A DNA stretch of 64,000 bases from Pseudanabaena minima (GCF_051131155.1 NZ_CP159508.1:3472001-3536000); one strand, 5' to 3'. Shown: positions 8,641 to 16,913, counted from the first letter of the stretch. Notes: a model not told the origin generated them from the sequence alone. Numbers and translations are program-made.

Positions 8641-8717
8641 CATTAAAGAAGTAATGAAGTATCATGCAGAGTTTGATACTTTATTACTTCTTTAATGATA
8701 ATGACTATTTTAGTCAT
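8641..8717. promoter_or_regulatory. Long inverted repeats in the divergent monooxygenase/Coq4 promoter region
   Basis: The region from 8537 to 8907 has no gene. Bases 8641-8664 and 8674-8697 form a 24-base inverted repeat with a single mismatch and a 9-base loop. Directly after it, ATGACTA and TAGTCAT form a second repeat around TTT (8701-8717). The position between two divergent starts favours an operator, but the long stem could equally be an RNA hairpin. The rest of the gap is AT-rich with no recognised motif. Confidence 0.6.
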
Positions 8718-8907
8718 TCAACTTTTCTTTCTAAAAATCATTATTGTTTTATTTTCTACAAAGCGAAAACTTAAAAAAATTATCGCTTAGCTTAGACATT
8801 TTTTGATCCTAATTAATATTTTTTATCTATGCCTTTTTAAAGTAAATGCTGTAGTATCCAAAGTAGTATATTATTATTTTTAGTATTTTTAATTAATATT
8901 AAAAAGT

Positions 8908-9549
8908 ATGGAGCAGTCTCAAGAAACATCTATTCTAGAAAGCTTTCTGCAACTAGTGAAAACTCCTTATGGAAACTTTGCGGACATTGGTAGGCTTTCC
9001 CATTTTATTAATGATCAAGCTACAAATCAAAATATTATTGCATTTCTCAGCTTGTCACCTACAGGCAAACAAGCTTTTGTAGACAAGCCTTTGCTCGGAA
9101 AAATAGATCTAGAGCTATTGCATCAATTACCTAATTATACGCTTGGGTATAGGTACGCTGATCACATGCTTAGAAATGGGTTAAATCCATTGCCTATTAA
9201 TGTGGTTGTCAGTGATCCAATGAATTTTTTGTCTATTCATATTGCCGAAACTCATGATATCTGGCACGTTGTAACTGGATCTGACACTGATAAAGCAGGT
9301 GAAGTTCAATTAGAAGCTTTTTATACTGCACAGATTACTCCTGACCGTTTATTTCTGGCTCTGCTTGCGAAAAATATACTCAAAACCGCAATGTATGATG
9401 TAGAACTCTGTGATCAGATTATGGATGGATTAACTCAAGGATGGATGATGGGAAAACGTGCAAAACCTCTATTTGGCATCCAATGGAACAAATTATGGGA
9501 AACTCCATTAGCAGAAATACAGGCTTCTTTAAATATTGCAACGAGCTAA
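8908..9549 (+). CDS. Coq4 family protein
   Basis: The 213-residue protein carries the Coq4 signature HDIWHVVTG followed at the right spacing by GE: the pattern H-D-x-x-H-x11-E is complete in HDIWHVVTGSDTDKAGE and forms the metal site of the family. In mitochondria Coq4 acts in ubiquinone biosynthesis, including the C1 decarboxylation/hydroxylation step. Cyanobacteria make plastoquinone instead, so this homologue must have another or a modified role. It faces a flavin monooxygenase gene across a shared promoter region, which suggests an aromatic or quinone modification module. That link is inference. Confidence 0.82.
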   Translation: MEQSQETSILESFLQLVKTPYGNFADIGRLSHFINDQATNQNIIAFLSLSPTGKQAFVDKPLLGKIDLELLHQLPNYTLGYRYADHMLRNGLNPLPINVVVSDPMNFLSIHIAETHDIWHVVTGSDTDKAGEVQLEAFYTAQITPDRLFLALLAKNILKTAMYDVELCDQIMDGLTQGWMMGKRAKPLFGIQWNKLWETPLAEIQASLNIATS

Positions 9550-9755
9550 TTGCAATGATTTGCAGTTAATTTCGGGTAAATTAAACTCAATAAACTTGAA
9601 GTAAGCAAATAGTGAGTGCGTAATCTCGCTATTTGCTTAATCTCAATAGAATCTTCCTTAAAGAAAATGCTGTGTAGTCCAGCAAAAATATTTGTCGCAC
9701 CTCTAAGTTTATGCTGAGCTACTTATAGTGTTAGCCAATTATGTTAGGACAAATT

Positions 9756-9796
9756 CAAAAGAGAGTTGTGGCGCTACGCGCCGCAACTCTCTTTTG
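9756..9796. terminator. GC-cored palindrome after the Coq4-like gene
   Basis: CAAAAGAGAGTTGTGGCGC and its complement with one mismatch form a 19-base stem around TAC. It sits in the 329-base gap 9550-9878 and is preceded by TGTTAGGACAAATTC, which resembles the flank of the TATAGCAATG-type MITE at 56079. It could be a terminator or a MITE remnant. The remainder of the gap shows nothing else. Confidence 0.5.
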
Positions 9797-9896
9797 GTGA
9801 AATATCTATAGCTATATAATTTTGACAAGATTTCCCTAAATCAGTAGCCGATCTTTTCACTTTTTATCAAACGATTAATTGTTCAAAATAAAGTGT

Positions 9897-10616
9897 ATGA
9901 AACTTTCTGCAATTACTACCATCCAAGCTTTAATTCTGGGTTTATCGATTGGAGGTTCCAGTCTTGCCCAAACCCTCGAACTTCCGCCAAATTTAATTCC
10001 ATTTAACTCTGCTGAAGGTGAAAAGTTATTAATTAACAGTCAGAATCGGACGGATTATTTCCCTTTGAGTATCCACTTCATCACGCAGCAAAATCAAGCT
10101 TTTTGTGGAGTAGCTAGCATGGTCATGGTGCTGAATGCTTTGAATATGCCTGCCCCTAAATCACCCGAATATCCGAATTTTCGTACTTTTACTCAAGACA
10201 ACTTTTTTAATAACGAAGCAACGAGTAAAGTTACATCAGCGAATGCTATTCGTCGCCGAGGCATGAATCTAGATACATTAGCTAAATTACTGGAAAGCCA
10301 CGATGTTAAAGTCAAGGTCTATCACGCCTCTAGCACTAATTTGTCAGAATTTCGCCAGTTAATTGCTGATAATCTCAAACAGTCCAACAATTTTGTGATC
10401 GTCAACTATTTGCGAAAAGCTATTAAGCAAGAAAGAGGTGGACATATTTCACCGATCGCTGCCTATGACAAAGCAACAGATCGTTTTTTAATCCTTGATG
10501 TGTCTCGCTATAAATATCCACCAGTTTGGGTGAAAGCAGAAGAGTTATGGCAAGCTATTAACACTGTCGATTCTGATGGTGGCAAGACAAGAGGTTTTGT
10601 CTTAGTGAGTCGATAG
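9897..10616 (+). CDS. Phytochelatin-synthase-like peptidase (N-terminal domain type), exported
   Basis: Counting from the ATG at 9897, the papain-like triad is Cys70 (QAFCGVASM), His183 (GGHISPIAAYD) and Asp201 (LILDVSRY), the same numbering as the characterised Nostoc enzyme. Such prokaryotic proteins lack the C-terminal Cys-rich domain and mainly hydrolyse glutathione to gamma-glutamylcysteine, with weak phytochelatin synthesis. Residues 1-24, MKLSAITTIQALILGLSIGG then SSLA, look like a signal peptide, so it is probably periplasmic. A TTG six codons upstream is possible but would spoil the signal sequence. It stands alone. Confidence 0.92.
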   Translation: MKLSAITTIQALILGLSIGGSSLAQTLELPPNLIPFNSAEGEKLLINSQNRTDYFPLSIHFITQQNQAFCGVASMVMVLNALNMPAPKSPEYPNFRTFTQDNFFNNEATSKVTSANAIRRRGMNLDTLAKLLESHDVKVKVYHASSTNLSEFRQLIADNLKQSNNFVIVNYLRKAIKQERGGHISPIAAYDKATDRFLILDVSRYKYPPVWVKAEELWQAINTVDSDGGKTRGFVLVSR

Positions 10617-10626
10617 ATTTTTAGGC

Positions 10627-11250
10627 TTAAACACAGGTTTGTAAGGCTGAGATATCCGCACTCACAATCTGATCCAGATTTCTCGTAATCTTCTCCATGT
10701 CCCAATTCCACCATGCGATTTCTAGTAATTGCGCGATCGCTTGATCTTCAAATCTTTTACGAATCAATGTGGCAGGATTGCCACCAACGATCGCATAGGG
10801 TGGGACATCCTTAGTAACCACAGATTTGGAGGCAATTATCGCGCCATCACCAATTTTGACTCCCGCCATAATCACCGCTTCGTAGCCAATCCAGACATCA
10901 TTCCCAATTACAGTATCGCCTTTGTAGGGAAATTCGAGATTTTGTGGTTTCCATTCGTTCCAGAAGATTTGAAATGGATAAGTGGAGATGCCTGACATAC
11001 TGTGATTTGCGCCGTTCATGATGAATTTTACACCACGAGCGATCGCGCAAAATTTACCGATAATCAGCTTGTCGCCAATAAAGTCAAAGTGATAGAGAAC
11101 ATTGCGCTCAAAGTTTTCCGAGTCTTCAGGATCGTCGTAATAGGTGTAGTCGCCAATGATGATATTCGGGTTAGTTACTGTGTTTTGAATAAAGCAAACT
11201 TGGGGAAACCCTGCCATTGGGTGAGGATTTGTGCGATCGGGATAGTTCAT
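10627..11250 (-). CDS. Hexapeptide-repeat acetyltransferase, Vat/CatB-like
   Basis: The protein of about 207 residues shows the left-handed beta-helix acyltransferase pattern: IIIGDYTYY, LIIGKFCAIARGVKFIMNGANH (the His is catalytic in xenobiotic acetyltransferases), DTVIGNDVWIGYEAVIMAGVKIGDGAIIASKSVVTKDVPPYAIVGGNPA. This matches the Vat streptogramin/CatB chloramphenicol acetyltransferase group. Environmental members do not necessarily give drug resistance. MNYPDRTNPHPMAG at 11250 resembles the family start better than the ATG at 11259. It converges with the phytochelatin synthase gene, leaving 10 bases between stops. Confidence 0.88.
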   Translation of the reverse strand: MNYPDRTNPHPMAGFPQVCFIQNTVTNPNIIIGDYTYYDDPEDSENFERNVLYHFDFIGDKLIIGKFCAIARGVKFIMNGANHSMSGISTYPFQIFWNEWKPQNLEFPYKGDTVIGNDVWIGYEAVIMAGVKIGDGAIIASKSVVTKDVPPYAIVGGNPATLIRKRFEDQAIAQLLEIAWWNWDMEKITRNLDQIVSADISALQTCV

Positions 11251-11271
11251 AGATGTCACTCACACTAAATT

Positions 11272-11362
11272 ACAAAATGGCTATGCCATTTTGTAATTTT
11301 AAAATCTTTCTGTAGTCCACTTCAGTGGACTTGAGCTTTTAGCCAAGAACTTGAGTTCTTGG
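11272..11362. repeat. Fused remnants of two dispersed palindromic repeats
   Basis: Bases around 11272-11302 carry the CAAAATGGCTATGCCATTTTG hairpin core of the 101-bp MITE family, without its ends. Bases 11314-11362 are identical over 49 bases to 6831-6879. The pair lies between the acetyltransferase start and the lipB stop and would form several hairpins in RNA, probably ending lipB transcription. Confidence 0.75.
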
Positions 11363-11363
11363 C

Positions 11364-12050
11364 TTACTGAATTACATCAACAGGAATTTGCATGTTTAAG
11401 TCAAATATTTTGCCAAAGCTTTGGGCGATCGCCTCTTTTACCTTTACAAACTTAATATCTGCTACAAACTGATCAAGATTACAAACTTGGCAATCGGTAA
11501 TTCCACAAGGCACAATGCGATCAAATCCTGATAAGTCCATATTTATGTTTAACGCAAATCCATGCATGGTAATCCATTGACTAACCTTGATGCCAACTTG
11601 AGCGATTTTTTGATGTTGACCTGCGTTATTAATCCATACACCAGTCAAACCTTGAATACGTTGCGAATCCACGCCAAAGTTAGCCAATACCTGAATAATG
11701 ACTTCCTCAAGTTGGCGTAAGTACCAATGTAAATCGCGTTGATGATAGTCAAGGTTTAAGATGGGATAGGCTACTAATTGCCCAGTCGCATGATGGGTGA
11801 CTTCGCCGCCGCGCTCGATGCGATGGCATTCGATATCAGGATCATCAGGACTAAATTTTAAAAACTCTAAGCTTGATCCTTGACCAAGTGTATAGACAGC
11901 AGGATGCTCAACTAGCAATAAAACATCAGGTATGTCCTGTCCCTCTCTTCTTGCTTGTTTGCGCTCCTCAACGAGTTTTTTTTGCCATTGCCATGCAGTT
12001 AGGTATGGAATGGGGCGATCGCCTTGGTAAAGCAAACAAGTTCGATTCAT
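11364..12050 (-). CDS. lipB: Octanoyltransferase LipB
   Basis: LipB transfers octanoyl from acyl carrier protein to the lipoyl domains of 2-oxoacid dehydrogenases and glycine cleavage H protein, the first step of lipoate synthesis. The protein shows RGGEVTHHATGQLVAYPI (substrate-binding loop), IAQVGIKVSQWITMHGFALN with catalytic Lys155, and RIVPCGITDC with catalytic Cys182. The frame is open to 12113, but MNRTCLLYQG at 12050 gives the usual family start and 228 residues. LipA is not in the window. It acts in the cytosol. Confidence 0.95.
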   Translation of the reverse strand: MNRTCLLYQGDRPIPYLTAWQWQKKLVEERKQARREGQDIPDVLLLVEHPAVYTLGQGSSLEFLKFSPDDPDIECHRIERGGEVTHHATGQLVAYPILNLDYHQRDLHWYLRQLEEVIIQVLANFGVDSQRIQGLTGVWINNAGQHQKIAQVGIKVSQWITMHGFALNINMDLSGFDRIVPCGITDCQVCNLDQFVADIKFVKVKEAIAQSFGKIFDLNMQIPVDVIQ

Positions 12051-12082
12051 ATCAAAAGCTTGAATAACGATAGAAAAATAGA

Positions 12083-12119
12083 TAAGGGATGGGCGGCGCT
12101 TCGCGCCGCCCATCCCTTA
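12083..12119 (-). terminator. GC-rich terminator hairpin after the FecR gene
   Basis: A 17-base stem TAAGGGATGGGCGGCGC with its exact complement closes on a very short loop. Read on the minus strand, it follows the FecR gene stop (12140) and is succeeded by TCTATTTTTC, giving an intrinsic terminator. It separates the FecR gene from lipB. Confidence 0.75.
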
Positions 12120-12139
12120 CCATGATAAATCCTTGTGAA

Positions 12140-13201
12140 TTAAAACGGAAAACTTGGAATGCTAGGGATAGGAATACTAGGGGTGGGGATACTTGGAATT
12201 GAAATTGGGAAATTTACACCTGGAAATAGACCGTTAAAAACTGAACGCACCTTATCAATCCCAGGAATTTGATTGGTAAATCCCTGAAATAGATTGCCTT
12301 TGAGTAGTCCTACAAACTCATTTTCCGTAAGTTGCTGAATTATTCCCAAAGCACCTCCCTGATTAACTTCAACCTTTTCTCCAGCTTTTAAGACAACTTC
12401 ATCTGATTGATTGTCAGGCTGTGAATTCTGTTCAATTTTGAGTATTGGCTTATCATTGGCTGGCTGTCCATTGAGAGGATCTACAGGTCGTCCTTCTTGT
12501 TGAGGGTTCGTTCGGGGTAATACTGGTTTTGTGGGTGCAGTTGGTGTCGTAAATTGCTTCACCTTGGGTGAAGTAGTTGGAGAACTGAGGTTAGGTTTCT
12601 GTGTTGATGGCTTGATTGGTGTTTCTGTATTAGTTGTTGGTTTAGTTGTTGGCTTGTCTGTGGGTTTAACTGTTGATTGCTCATCATCTTCATCAACGAT
12701 GGGAGTTGCGTTGCGCTTGACCACAACTTCACCCTCTAATACAGTGACCTGTTGATTGCCTGACTCATCCACTTCTAGCAAATAGGTTGTACCGCGTACA
12801 CCTGTCGTAATCGATGCTGAGCAAGCATTAACTGCACCATTGATTAAAATTGTTCCCTTTCTCAGTCGAGCGCATTGCCCAATATTTAGCACTGAATTAG
12901 CCGATAACCGAGCAACTGCACCAGTATTAAACAAAAGTGCAGTCCTAGAGTTACCAGTGCGGACTTGCTGCTTCTGTCTGGCTACATCATTGATAGATGC
13001 TCGCTTATTTTGAATAAAAACTTGATTCCCATCAAGAATTTCCTGCACGGTGGCTTGAGTTGATTGTGCAGATACGGGGGCAATCTGTGGAGCCGCTAGC
13101 GCAAAAATGCATAAACCTGTCAAAAAAAAAGCAATTCGCTTTTGTTGAGGTAGTCTAACAACTCCCTGTATAAAATTTCGCAAAAGGTTCCATAAATACA
13201 T
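12140..13201 (-). CDS. Secreted FecR-domain protein with Thr/Pro-rich linker
   Basis: Residues 20-46 form a hydrophobic signal segment (RIAFFLTGLCIFALAAPQIAP, VSAQ). A FecR-like domain follows: QVRTGNSRTALLFNTGAVARLSANSVLNIG, then LRKGTILINGAVNACSASITTGVRGTTYLLEV and VLEGEVVV. Residues 165-235 are a Thr/Pro/Lys-rich linker. The C-terminus is a proline repeat of PSIP units (IPSIPTPSIPIPSIPSFPF). Periplasmic FecR proteins in cyanobacteria often accompany cell-surface or signalling systems; no sigma factor or TonB receptor is adjacent. Specific function unknown. Confidence 0.85.
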   Translation of the reverse strand: MYLWNLLRNFIQGVVRLPQQKRIAFFLTGLCIFALAAPQIAPVSAQSTQATVQEILDGNQVFIQNKRASINDVARQKQQVRTGNSRTALLFNTGAVARLSANSVLNIGQCARLRKGTILINGAVNACSASITTGVRGTTYLLEVDESGNQQVTVLEGEVVVKRNATPIVDEDDEQSTVKPTDKPTTKPTTNTETPIKPSTQKPNLSSPTTSPKVKQFTTPTAPTKPVLPRTNPQQEGRPVDPLNGQPANDKPILKIEQNSQPDNQSDEVVLKAGEKVEVNQGGALGIIQQLTENEFVGLLKGNLFQGFTNQIPGIDKVRSVFNGLFPGVNFPISIPSIPTPSIPIPSIPSFPF

Positions 13202-13299
13202 ATGTGATTATTCTCCCTAATTGATCTTGAGACAGGGTTTAATGAATTGAAGGCTGCGTCCCAATTTTCTCGATCGCTAATCGCAAAGACAGTTACATT

Positions 13300-14091
13300 A
13301 TGCAAAAGGTTTCAGCAATATCCGAGGTACTCACCAATAATGGTTTGATTTCAACCGATCGGGTGAGTTATCAAACTAAATTTCGCACACTTTTGACGAA
13401 TATTTCAGTAGCGATCGCTCAAGGTAGCAAAACTGCGCTAATTGGCGCAACGGGATCGGGGAAAACGACATTTTTACGGTTGCTCAATCGTTTGACCGAT
13501 CCATCGGCGGGGACTATTTTTCTCAACGGCAAAAATATTCAAGAAATTCCCATTCAAACTTTACGGCGAAGGGTGATGCTAGTGCCACAGGAGCCGAGCT
13601 TGTTAGGGATGAATGTGCATGAGGCGCTTAACTATCCGCTCAAGCTGCAAAATTTGCCCCAGAGTGAAATTGATAGGCAATCGCAAAAATGGATCGACAA
13701 ATTGCAAATTGATCGCAAGTTACTCAATCGCTCGGAGCTAGAGCTATCCCTCGGTCAGAGACAATGGATTGCGATCGCCAGAGCTTTAATTATGGAATCA
13801 GAGGTACTTTTACTGGATGAACCAACTTCAGCCTTAGATCGGGGTTTATCGCATTTGTTGTTAGATACTTTAACTGAGCTAACGCAACTACCTCAGCCTG
13901 TAACTGTAGTGATGATTAACCATCAACTCGATCTGGTGCAAACATGGTGCGATCGGCTCATTTGCTTGCATAAGGGAGAGTTAGTGCAGGATGCTGAGGC
14001 AAGTCTGATCAATTGGCAAGAGATTGATGATTTATTAAGACGCGATACAAGTTCAGGTCAAGATGGTGAATCAGTGGATGAATGGACTTAA
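13300..14091 (+). CDS. ABC transporter ATP-binding protein, FetA/YbbL-like
   Basis: The 263-residue ATPase has Walker A GATGSGKTT (residues 49-57), a Q-loop MLVPQEP, a signature ELSLGQRQWIAIARAL, Walker B EVLLLDEPTSALD and an H-loop MINHQLD. The signature reads LSLGQ rather than LSGGQ, a variant known from FetA/YbbL-type and phosphate-like ATPases. No permease gene lies next to it: the following gene is on the other strand. It is therefore an orphan subunit whose membrane partner is elsewhere. It shares a 98-base divergent region with the FecR gene. Confidence 0.85.
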   Translation: MQKVSAISEVLTNNGLISTDRVSYQTKFRTLLTNISVAIAQGSKTALIGATGSGKTTFLRLLNRLTDPSAGTIFLNGKNIQEIPIQTLRRRVMLVPQEPSLLGMNVHEALNYPLKLQNLPQSEIDRQSQKWIDKLQIDRKLLNRSELELSLGQRQWIAIARALIMESEVLLLDEPTSALDRGLSHLLLDTLTELTQLPQPVTVVMINHQLDLVQTWCDRLICLHKGELVQDAEASLINWQEIDDLLRRDTSSGQDGESVDEWT

Positions 14092-14890
14092 TGCGCCAAG
14101 CTCATCACTGAATTATTCGTTTGAGACAATTTCGGGATAATTGAAATTACTAGCGATCAAGTGGACTAATCACTCCTTTACCGCCACGATTGAGAACATG
14201 GGTATAAATCATCGTTGTCTTGACATCTTTATGTCCCAATAACTCCTGAACAGTGCGGATATCATAGCCATTTTGCAATAAATGTGTGGCGAAACTATGG
14301 CGAAAGGTATGACATCCGATCCGTTTTTCGATCTTGGCAATTCTCACAGCTTGTTTCAGTGTTTTTTGCATTCCGCTTTCATGAAGATGATAGCGACACA
14401 TTAATTCACTGCGCGGATCTTTAGCAATGCGACCCGAAGGAAATACATATTGCCAAATCCATTCTTTAGCGGCGTTAGGATATTTTTTCTGTAAAGCAAA
14501 GGGTAAAAGAGTCTCCCCATAACCTCTTTCTAAGTCTTGCTGGTGGGTACGTTTGACTTGCTGCAAGTGTTCTTTAAGTTGGTCTACGACATTTTGAGGC
14601 AACATAGTTACACGACTTTCCATCCCCTTACTATCTCTGACAATAATCTGCTTTTGAGCAAAATCAAGATCCTTAACCCTTAGTGACAATGCTTCATTAA
14701 GGCGTAATCCTGAACCGTAAAGCAGCTTGGCAACAATCTGATAAACACCCGTAAGATTTTTTAAGATTTCTAAAGTTTCTTCAACAGTCAAGACCGTCGG
14801 CAAATAATGGGGGCGCTTTGCTCGCACTGCATCTAGTGGACTGTTTCATCTAAAATAGTGCAATAGATATTGGTTTGGAGAGCCCTAATC

Positions 14891-15394
14891 ATGGGAAGAG
14901 GAAGGCGAGATAAAGTCTATTTAACAGTAGAGGATAGAGAAAACTTAGAACAAATTAGTCGAAATGGCTATGCACCTGCAAAAAAGATCTTGCACGCCAG
15001 AATTTTACTGATGTGTGATGAAGGAAAATACAGCAAGAGAACATGGACTGATGAAGAAATAGCAGAAGCATTGCAGGTGCATAGAAACACCGTAGGTCGA
15101 ATTCGCCAAAGATTTCTGCAAAAAGGTGAAAAACCTGCACTAGAGAGACAATTAAGGAAAACGCCCCCCACACCGCCCAAGGTCGATGGCTCTAGCGAAG
15201 CCCACATAATTGCTCTGTGTTGTGCAGACCCACCAGAAGGACGTGCTGAGTGGACAATCAGACTATTAACGTCAGAACTCAAGCAAAGACAAGTTATTAC
15301 CGAAATTTCCGCATCAACGGTGTGGCGTACTCTAAAAAAAACGAATTACGACCTTGGAAAACCCAGAGATTTTGTATTCCCGAAAGAGATTTAG
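14891..15394 (+). CDS. IS630 transposase, N-terminal frame (OrfA)
   Basis: From MGRGRRDKVYLTVEDRENLEQ this 167-residue frame encodes two helix-turn-helix segments (TWTDEEIAEALQVHRNTVGRIRQRFL) that bind the IS ends, then GRAEWTIRLLTSELKQR. An alternative start at 14870 is possible. The frame overlaps the second one from 15250 and contains eight consecutive A at 15334-15341, where a -1 slip joins WRTLKK to NELRPWKTQRFCIPERD and yields the complete transposase. Confidence 0.88.
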   Translation: MGRGRRDKVYLTVEDRENLEQISRNGYAPAKKILHARILLMCDEGKYSKRTWTDEEIAEALQVHRNTVGRIRQRFLQKGEKPALERQLRKTPPTPPKVDGSSEAHIIALCCADPPEGRAEWTIRLLTSELKQRQVITEISASTVWRTLKKTNYDLGKPRDFVFPKEI

Positions 15395-16044
15395 CAAGAT
15401 TTGTGGCAGAAATGGAAGTCGTCCTTGACTTGTATAGCACGGAGCCATGCGAAGAAGAACCGTTGATTGCAATGGATGAAGCATCAAAGCAACTACTCGG
15501 AGAGGTTTATCCACCAATAGCGATGCAACCTGGACAAGATAAAAAAGAAGACTACCACTATGAGCGTGAAGGTGTTCAAGCCCTATTCATGTTTGTTGAC
15601 CCTCATCGAGGATGGAGACGGGTGAGTAGCCGAGATAGTCGAACAAGGATAGATTGGGCTGAGGAAATACGTCAATTGTTGGATGAGGACTATCCGAATG
15701 CACGAAAAGTAAAGCTACTCAGTGATAATCTGAATACCCATAATATAGCTTCGCTGTATGAAGCATTTCCTGCACCAGAAGCTCATCGTTTAGCAAGAAG
15801 ACTAGAAATTTATCATACGCCGCGTAATGGTAGTTGGTTGAATGTAGCCGAAACCGAATTGAGTGTCTTATCAAAACAATGTTTAGATAGACGGATTCCT
15901 AGCAAGGACAAACTCAAAGAGGAGATAGACGCTTGGCAAAAGTCTCGAAATCAGAATGCATCCAAAGTAATATGGAGGTTTTCGACAAGCGATGCCAGAG
16001 TCAAACTGAAACATCTTTATCCAGTATTTGAGCAAGAAGAATAA
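15334..16044 (+). CDS. IS630 transposase, catalytic frame (OrfB) after -1 frameshift
   Basis: Beyond the A8 slip site the frame encodes the DDE domain: IAMDEASKQ (first Asp), VKLLSDNLNTH (second Asp) and SWLNVAETELSVL (Glu). It is open upstream to 15250, but that overlap lies within the helix-turn-helix frame and has no clear start of its own, so a fused product is more likely than a free one. The C-terminus WRFSTSDARVKLKHLYP is typical of this IS630 branch. Confidence 0.88.
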   Translation, partial: KKNELRPWKTQRFCIPERDLARFVAEMEVVLDLYSTEPCEEEPLIAMDEASKQLLGEVYPPIAMQPGQDKKEDYHYEREGVQALFMFVDPHRGWRRVSSRDSRTRIDWAEEIRQLLDEDYPNARKVKLLSDNLNTHNIASLYEAFPAPEAHRLARRLEIYHTPRNGSWLNVAETELSVLSKQCLDRRIPSKDKLKEEIDAWQKSRNQNASKVIWRFSTSDARVKLKHLYPVFEQEE

Positions 16045-16439
16045 CCGTATCTATTGCACTATTTTAGATGAAACAGTCCACTAGATTGAGGTTTAGCTCC
16101 TGCTGCAATACCTCACGATATAAAAACAGAATGGCGCATAGAGCTTGATTTTGGGTTGATGCTGCCACATTTTCATTTACCGCCAAATGGGTCAAAAAGG
16201 CATTCACTTCATCGCCATCCATCTCGCTAGGATGACGCTTGTTATGAAACAAGATAAATCGCCGAATCCACTGCACATAAGTCTCTTCGGTGCGATAGGA
16301 GTAATGCTTAACCCTGACTTGATCTCGTACTCTGTCTAATAGCTTTCGAGGCGGTGGCTCGGACTGCATAACTAAATAAATAGTGTAACTGGTATAAATA
16401 ATACCCGATTTAGTCGGGCTAACAAGCTATTTGGGTGAT

Positions 16440-16586
16440 TATTCAGAAAGTTTCTTCATAACATAACGTATGGGGTATTTAGGCAGAAAGTTTCCGTATA
16501 ACGTGACGTATAGGGTGATTAGGCAGAAATTTGACTTTCGGGCTAAATCGCCTATAGTCAGATTAGACAGAAAGTTTCCATCTAAT
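16440..16586. repeat. Four degenerate direct repeats upstream of the integron integrase
   Basis: The unit (G)ATTAGGCAGAAAGTTTCC occurs four times in degenerate form, with the CAGAAA core near 16444, 16483, 16523 and 16568, so the spacing is about 39-45 bases. Between copies are the related ATAACATAACGTATGGGG and ATAACGTGACGTATAGGG. They lie in the non-coding region directly upstream of the intI start (16369), where attI and the cassette promoter would be expected. They may be recombinase-binding or regulator sites; a clear attI core was not identified. Confidence 0.65.
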
Positions 16587-16589
16587 ACA

Positions 16590-16797
16590 TAAGTAGCTAG
16601 GCATAATTAAAAAATAGAATCAAAAGCTGTGACATACCCTGCGCGTGCGCCACAGCTTTTGGGGTTTTATACCAAAACACAAAATGGCTACGCCATTTTG
16701 TGTTTTTAAAACCCTTACTGGGTTTGGTTTTTAATTCACAAAAGTGTTGTCACACTTTCGTGAATTGGTATTATATTTAATTGCGCCCAGCTACTTA
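16590..16797. mobile_element. MITE with TAAGTAGCT ends, carrying a nested 101-bp MITE
   Basis: The outer element starts TAAGTAGCTAGGCATAATTA and ends with the inverted AATTGCGCCCAGCTACTTA. Without the nested insertion and its duplication it is about 104 bp. A second element of the same type lies at 32428-32530 (103 bp). The inner part contains a CAAAAGCTGT...ACAGCTTTTG hairpin with a GC core. The nested element is listed separately. Confidence 0.75.
16670..16770. mobile_element. 101-bp MITE, TACC...GGTA type, copy 1
   Basis: The element begins TACCAAAACACAAAATGG and ends CGTGAATTGGTA, and is flanked by TTA on both sides. It folds into three hairpins: CACAAAATGGC/GCCATTTTGTG, AAACCC/GGGTTT and AATTCAC...GTGAATT. 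Its ends and 3-bp duplication match those of the 1143-bp IS at 20888 and 42824, which probably supplied the transposase. Confidence 0.88.
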
Positions 16798-16913
16798 GTT
16801 AGACTGTTCTACGCTTCAAAAGTACTTAGGTTAAAATTAAAAAGTTAGGTAGCATTTATAACAAACAAAGGTTCTTGTTTAACCGTAGGTCAGTTTCTAA
16901 ACACAAATGACTA

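Larger units (their letters stand above)
14836..16081 (+). mobile_element. IS630-family insertion sequence (1246 bp) inside the integron integrase
   Basis: The ends are perfect inverted repeats of about 34 bases beginning GTGGACTGTTTCATCTAAAA, with a TA dinucleotide on both outer sides (14834-14835 and 16082-16083), the classic IS630/Tc1 duplication. The element carries two overlapping transposase frames on the plus strand. It inserted into the intI gene in the opposite orientation. No related short element was found elsewhere in the window. Confidence 0.93.
14150..16369 (-). pseudogene. intI: Integron-type tyrosine recombinase (IntI-like), split by an IS630-family insertion
   Basis: The gene begins at 16369 with PPPRKLLDRVRDQVRVKHYSYRTEETY and continues after the inserted element at 14833 with DAVRAKRPHYLP. 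The C-terminal part has LLYGSGLRLNEAL (catalytic Arg), the extra IntI segment around LPFALQKKYPNAAKEWIWQ, HTFRHSFATH (His-x-x-Arg), LLGHKDV and IYTHVLNRGGKGVISPLD (Tyr). Removing the IS and one TA restores one uninterrupted frame of 323 residues, a normal length for integron integrases. The enzyme should recombine attI and attC sites. With the IS in place it is inactive. No other frame damage was seen, so the insertion is recent. Confidence 0.92.
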
